A stretch of 9,043 bases of DNA from positions 1-9,043 of the forward strand of contig JALHVH010000418.1 in NCBI GenBank assembly GCA_022867105.1, written 5' to 3'. Shown here one piece after another: positions 5,864-9,043 of the stretch. The number at the start of each line of letters is the position of its first letter. The stretch's first letter is position 1. The position numbers and the translations under genes were made by a program. The notes under the pieces are model-generated. The model did not search any database. It saw only the letters and a list, made by a program, of their open reading frames with translations, and had not been told where the DNA came from. Source of the stretch: Candidatus Aminicenantota bacterium (GTDB taxonomy: Bacteria; Acidobacteriota; Aminicenantia; Aminicenantales; Saccharicenantaceae).

Positions 5864-8010
5864 TGGTCAACATTTCAGCGATTCTCCTGGGCTTCCTAGC
5901 AACATCATTCCAGATCTTCCTTTTGAGGGAATTCTCTGTTCACTTCTTCGGGAATGAGCTGACATTCGGGTTCGTCCTGGCCTCCTGGCTCCTGTGGGCC
6001 GGACTGGGCAGCTTCTTGGCCCCACGCTTCAAGCCTTCCGAAAAAGCGCTGGACCGGCTCTATTACGCCGTCATCCTGCTCTTCCCGACGAGCCTTGTGC
6101 TCCTGCGCTTCTCGCGGTTCGCCCTGGGGGTCCTGCCGGGAGAGCTGACGGGAATGGGGCCGGCGCTCCTGTTCTCCCTGGGGATATGCCTTCTCTCCAG
6201 CCTTCCTCTGGGCGGGCTCTTCGTCTTCAACGCCGGAGCGGCCGGCGGGGACGTCTCGCGCGTCTTTTTCTTCGAGTCCCTGGGGGCTGCGCTCGCCGGT
6301 CTCGTCGTCGCCCTGGGTGTGGTCCCGTTCGTTTCCAATTGGGAAGGGGCTTCGCTCATCGCCGCGGCCGGGGCCGTGGCCGTCTTTCTCACGTTCGGGA
6401 GGAGAAAGCGGTCCGCCTGGTTTCTGGCCGTTCTGGCAGGGCTGGCCGCATTCGCCTTCTTCGATCTTCCTTCCCAGAAAGCCTGGTGGAGGCCTTTCGA
6501 GCTCATCCGTAGCCGGGATACTCCATACGGGAAGCTGCAGCTGATCCGGACGGGAGACCAGATCTCCCTTTACTCGAGCGGTCTCCCCGTATTTTCATGC
6601 CCGGACCCGGCCGCGTCCGAAGGGGCCGTCCATTTCGCGATGCTGCAGAACCCGGGCGCGAGGAACGTCCTCCTCATCGGCGGGGGCGCGGGCGGCGGCC
6701 TTGGCGAGGTCCTCAAGTATGAAAGGACCGGAGTGGACTACGTCGAGCTCGATCCGGAGATCATCCGTTTGGCGGAGGACGCCCTGCCTGAGAAGGAAAG
6801 GAAAGACCTCGGGGACGGACGGGTCCATATCTATTTCGATGACGGCCGGGCGTTCCTTTTGAAAAGCCGAAAGGCCTACGACGCCGTCATCCTCAACCTG
6901 CCCGAGCCGGCGACCGCCCAGGTCAACAGGTTCTACACACTGGAGTTCTTCGAGCTGGCGAAATCCAGGCTCTCTCCGGGCGGAGTCTTTTCCTTCACCG
7001 TCCCCTCTTCCGAGAATTACATCGGTCCCGATCTGCGGGATTTTCTGGCCTCACTCTACGGGACACTGCAAACTGTTTTTCCGGAGGTCGGCATCGTCCC
7101 CGGAGATACGAACGTTTTCCTGGCCTCGGCGGCCGGCCTCACTCTCGATCCCAAGACGCTCGATGAACGGATCACGAAACTGGGCCTCAAGCTGACCTCG
7201 ATCAACGCGGCCCTCCTGTCATCCAGGTTGAATCCTCTCAGGACGGGGAATCTCCGGAGAAGGATCGGGGAGCGGCCCGCCCGCATCAACCGGGACCTGG
7301 TCCCGGTGAGCTATTACTTCCATTCCGTCCTCTGGAGCAGCCAGTTCAAAGGGCTCGAAGCGACACTGCTTCGGGCGTTCGCCCGGCTGCCGGCCCATTG
7401 GCTGCTGGACGCGCCTCTCCTTGCTTACATCATCTTCCTGCTGTGCCTGGCGCTTCGCCGGAAACGGACCGCCGGAACCTTCCTGGTCCCGCTGGGAACC
7501 ATGGGTTTCACGACCATCGTCGTCGAGCTGGTCGTGGTCATCGCCTTCCAGTCCCTTTACGGATACGTCTATGGCAAGATCTCCCTCCTCCTCGCTGCTT
7601 TCATGGCCGGTCTGGCTCTCGGATCGTGGTTCGGCAGGAAAAGACCGGCCGCCGGACGCGCCGACCTTCTCATGGCCCAGGGCGGATTCCTCCTGCTCAT
7701 CGTCCTTCTCCGGGCAGTTCTTGGAAGAAGGCCGCCGGAGTCCCTGCTGTTCCTTTTCCTCCTCGCCCTCGGGAGCCTCGGCGGCGGGTTGTTCGTCGTT
7801 TCCAACAGATTCCTCCTGAAGGAAAACATGAACTACGGCCTGGGCTACGGGGTGGACCTCATGGGATCGTTCCTGGGGGCCCTGGCGGCCTCGGCGATCA
7901 TCATCCCCCTCGCGGGGATCCTGCCTCTCCTCGACGGCCTCCTCATGATGAATTGCTTCGGCCTCCTTTTCGTCATCATTTCATGGAAAAGGCCCGCAGG
8001 TCCCGCCTGA
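5863..8010 (+). CDS. Fused multi-pass membrane protein with central spermidine-synthase-like domain
   Basis: This 715-residue protein has about six hydrophobic segments at residues 5-200, a soluble Rossmann-type domain at about 215-425, a short linker, then about six more membrane segments at 515-708. This is the layout annotated as 'fused MFS/spermidine synthase'. The central domain has LLIGGGAGGGLGEV (270-283), YVELDPEI (293-300), DDGRAF (326-331) and PATAQVNRFYTLEFF (349-363). E295 and D327 suit SAM or decarboxylated-SAM binding. The amine-site aspartates of true spermidine synthases are missing: GGGDGG is GGGAGG (A276), and the D-x-x-D of the catalytic loop is N345 and E348. A polyamine synthase activity is therefore unlikely; a methyl- or alkyltransferase role is possible. 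The start codon shares one base with the radical SAM stop (TGATG), showing translational coupling. A start at 5821 in the same frame is open but would overlap by 43 bases and lacks support. Confidence 0.88.
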   Translation: MVNISAILLGFLATSFQIFLLREFSVHFFGNELTFGFVLASWLLWAGLGSFLAPRFKPSEKALDRLYYAVILLFPTSLVLLRFSRFALGVLPGELTGMGPALLFSLGICLLSSLPLGGLFVFNAGAAGGDVSRVFFFESLGAALAGLVVALGVVPFVSNWEGASLIAAAGAVAVFLTFGRRKRSAWFLAVLAGLAAFAFFDLPSQKAWWRPFELIRSRDTPYGKLQLIRTGDQISLYSSGLPVFSCPDPAASEGAVHFAMLQNPGARNVLLIGGGAGGGLGEVLKYERTGVDYVELDPEIIRLAEDALPEKERKDLGDGRVHIYFDDGRAFLLKSRKAYDAVILNLPEPATAQVNRFYTLEFFELAKSRLSPGGVFSFTVPSSENYIGPDLRDFLASLYGTLQTVFPEVGIVPGDTNVFLASAAGLTLDPKTLDERITKLGLKLTSINAALLSSRLNPLRTGNLRRRIGERPARINRDLVPVSYYFHSVLWSSQFKGLEATLLRAFARLPAHWLLDAPLLAYIIFLLCLALRRKRTAGTFLVPLGTMGFTTIVVELVVVIAFQSLYGYVYGKISLLLAAFMAGLALGSWFGRKRPAAGRADLLMAQGGFLLLIVLLRAVLGRRPPESLLFLFLLALGSLGGGLFVVSNRFLLKENMNYGLGYGVDLMGSFLGALAASAIIIPLAGILPLLDGLLMMNCFGLLFVIISWKRPAGPA

Positions 8011-8018
8011 TCCGGTTT

Positions 8019-8044
8019 GCCCCGACATGCAACTTTGTCGGGGC
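8019..8044. repeat. Perfect 9-bp inverted repeat overlapping the -35 of the TonB-like gene
   Basis: GCCCCGACA (8019-8027) and TGTCGGGGC (8036-8044) are exact reverse complements separated by eight bases. The right arm covers most of the TTGTCG -35 candidate of the downstream promoter. No T-run follows on the plus strand, so it is not a standard Rho-independent terminator for the upstream operon. It could be an operator for a dimeric repressor or an RNA hairpin at the operon end. The symmetry is direct observation; the role is inferred. Confidence 0.6.
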
Positions 8045-8063
8045 CCCGGGAATTCTATATAAT
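8035..8063 (+). promoter_or_regulatory. Sigma70-type promoter of the TonB-like gene
   Basis: TTGTCG (8035-8040, four of six matches) and a perfect TATAAT (8058-8063) are separated by exactly 17 bases. Transcription would begin near 8070, placing the GAAGG ribosome binding site (8070-8074) at the very 5' end of the message. It suggests the TonB-like gene is transcribed on its own as well as, or instead of, by read-through from the upstream operon. Confidence 0.62.
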
Positions 8064-8069
8064 ACCGCT

Positions 8070-8074
8070 GAAGG
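8070..8074 (+). promoter_or_regulatory. Ribosome binding site favouring a TTG start at 8083
   Basis: GAAGG lies eight bases before TTG 8083. The alternative ATG at 8140 has no clear Shine-Dalgarno sequence. An ATG at 8076 is out of frame, sits only one base after the GAAGG motif, and leads to a stop after 18 codons. Confidence 0.5.
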
Positions 8075-8082
8075 TATGAACG

Positions 8083-9039
8083 TTGAGAAACGGATTCTTG
8101 CCCGAAGAGGGAGGGCGCGGACTTTTACGTAAGAAGCGGATGGCGATCTTTGCCGTCTCGCTGGTCCTCCACGCCTTCCTGGTCTACGGGCTATACCACG
8201 CCCGCCTAACAGTGAAGGTCTTTCCCGTTTGGTCGGCTGTCCGGGACGTCCTTCTCGTTCCCCCGGTCAAGCTGGTCCTCCCTGAGCCTATTGAGAAATA
8301 CATCCAGAACTACCCTTCTTCGGACCAATCCTTCGGCCCGGGGATCTATCGGGACCGTCCGGGCCCGGCGAAAAAAAGCGGCCGACCCGAAGGGAACGCC
8401 GCGAACCGCCCAGAACCCGGTCCGGCATCCGGCCTCGCACCGGAGAATCTCATGAAGGACCAGTCGGGCGCGCCTCCGTCCTCGGCTCCTTCCCTCAGCG
8501 GCGAATTGGCCCTGGGTTCCAGATACAAGGAAGAAGAGGACGGAAAGCTCAGGATCAACCTCTCGGCCATTCCGGACCACGTCGTGGAAGCCCCGCTCGG
8601 TTTCGAGAACGGAAAGGAAGGCCGCCGTTCCTTCATGAGATACGTCCGGCCCAACCGCTTTGGGACGGGCGCCGGAACCGAAAGCGGCGCCTCGCGCGGC
8701 GTGGGGACGGGAAGCGGAAGCCAGCGAGCCGCCGCGACGTTCCAGTCTCCCGGCTACGACATTTCTCCCTGGGCCCAAAAAGTGATCGACCTCGTCCAGT
8801 TTAACTGGAAAATCCCGGACATCCGGAACATTTTGGAGAAGAGCGAGGTCCGCATCTCGGTGACCATCGAGAAGAACGGGACCTTTTCCGCGTTCGAAAT
8901 CGCCGGCGGCGTGAACCTGGGGGTCTTCAACGCGGCCGCCGCCAACGCCCTGAGATCGAGTTCCCCCCTCCCCCCGCTTCCTGACGATTTCCCCGCCTCC
9001 AATCTCAACGCCCTCTTCGTGTTCAAATATCATGAGTAA
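8083..9039 (+). CDS. TonB-like energy transducer with C-terminal TonB domain
   Basis: This 318-residue protein has the layout of a TonB/TolA-type transducer that couples the inner-membrane proton gradient to outer-membrane receptors. It has a basic cytoplasmic tail (LLRKKR), one membrane helix at about residues 20-40, a long periplasmic linker, and a TonB C-terminal-like domain at about 227-318 (ISPWAQKVIDLVQFNWKIP, VRISVTIEKNGTFSAFEIAG, SSPLPPLPDDFP, LNALFVFKYHE). The linker is richer in Gly, Ser and charged residues (for example GTGAGTESGASRGVGTGSGS at 194-213) than in the Pro-Lys/Pro-Glu repeats of classic TonB. I favour the TTG start at 8083 because of its ribosome binding site; ATG 8140 would leave only the helix and no cytoplasmic tail. 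It may serve receptors like the one at the left edge, but no ExbB/ExbD genes are in the window, so the pairing is unproven. It might also be a TolA-like envelope protein. Confidence 0.82.
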   Translation: MRNGFLPEEGGRGLLRKKRMAIFAVSLVLHAFLVYGLYHARLTVKVFPVWSAVRDVLLVPPVKLVLPEPIEKYIQNYPSSDQSFGPGIYRDRPGPAKKSGRPEGNAANRPEPGPASGLAPENLMKDQSGAPPSSAPSLSGELALGSRYKEEEDGKLRINLSAIPDHVVEAPLGFENGKEGRRSFMRYVRPNRFGTGAGTESGASRGVGTGSGSQRAAATFQSPGYDISPWAQKVIDLVQFNWKIPDIRNILEKSEVRISVTIEKNGTFSAFEIAGGVNLGVFNAAAANALRSSSPLPPLPDDFPASNLNALFVFKYHE

Positions 9040-9043
9040 AAGA
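9032..9043 (+). CDS. Possible start of a further gene at the right edge
   Basis: ATG at 9032 overlaps the TonB-like stop codon by eight bases and opens MSKR before the window ends. Such overlaps are common in operons, and MSK is a usual protein beginning. There is no clear ribosome binding site, and four codons cannot establish a gene. Confidence 0.2.

Noticed and set aside
5863..8010. Annotation as a spermidine synthase (speE).
   Set aside because: The fold is related, but the amine-site aspartates are replaced and the domain is embedded between two blocks of membrane helices.
8019..8044. The inverted repeat as a Rho-independent terminator of the upstream operon.
   Set aside because: The stem is strong, but the sequence after it is GC-rich with no T-run, and it overlaps a good promoter.
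8076..8132. An 18-codon frame starting at ATG 8076, considered as a leader peptide or as the start of the TonB-like gene.
   Set aside because: The ribosome binding site is only one base away, the frame stops before the membrane helix, and the peptide shows no leader-like codon runs.
8206..9033. A 275-codon open frame on the minus strand.
   Set aside because: It is antisense to the TonB-like gene, which has a membrane helix, a TonB-type C-terminal domain and its own promoter.

Overview
The window is GC-rich, gene-dense bacterial DNA from a Gram-negative (diderm) organism. It carries an outer-membrane TonB-dependent receptor, a TonB-like energy transducer and a Tat-type signal peptide. The receptor's build (signal peptide, carboxypeptidase-regulatory-like domain, plug, barrel) together with a DUF6599 protein, a DUF362 protein, an AmmeMemoRadiSam-type radical SAM enzyme and a fused membrane/spermidine-synthase-like protein suggests Acidobacteriota, perhaps Candidatus Aminicenantes. 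That assignment is an inference from gene content and was not tested by any search. No rRNA, tRNA, CRISPR array, insertion sequence or phage gene was seen.

Layout. The left part is read on the minus strand, from right to left: DUF6599 lipoprotein-like/exported protein (3724 to 2798), an AI-2E/PerM-family membrane protein (2683 to 1655), then the N-terminal 460 residues of a TonB-dependent receptor (1380 down to the window edge at 1). The right part is read on the plus strand: DUF362 protein (3835-4740), a radical SAM enzyme with a twin-arginine leader (4742-5863), a 715-residue fused membrane/spermidine-synthase-like protein (5863-8010), and a TonB C-terminal-domain protein (8083-9039). The two groups diverge from a 110-bp intergenic region. 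It contains a very good sigma70-type promoter for the DUF6599 gene and a candidate promoter for the plus-strand operon.

How the genes fit together. The DUF362, radical SAM and fused membrane/synthase genes are separated by 1 bp and then overlap by 1 base (TGATG), so they are almost certainly one translationally coupled unit. The radical SAM enzyme belongs to the family normally paired with Memo and AMMECR1 proteins, but neither partner is present in the window. The synthase-like domain keeps its SAM-site acidic residues but lacks the aspartates that spermidine synthases use for the amine substrate. The three genes look like an uncharacterised, possibly envelope-linked, radical SAM/methyltransferase-fold pathway. 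This is the part of the window most worth study. The TonB-like gene downstream has its own promoter-like sequence overlapping a perfect 9-bp inverted repeat, so it may be separately regulated.
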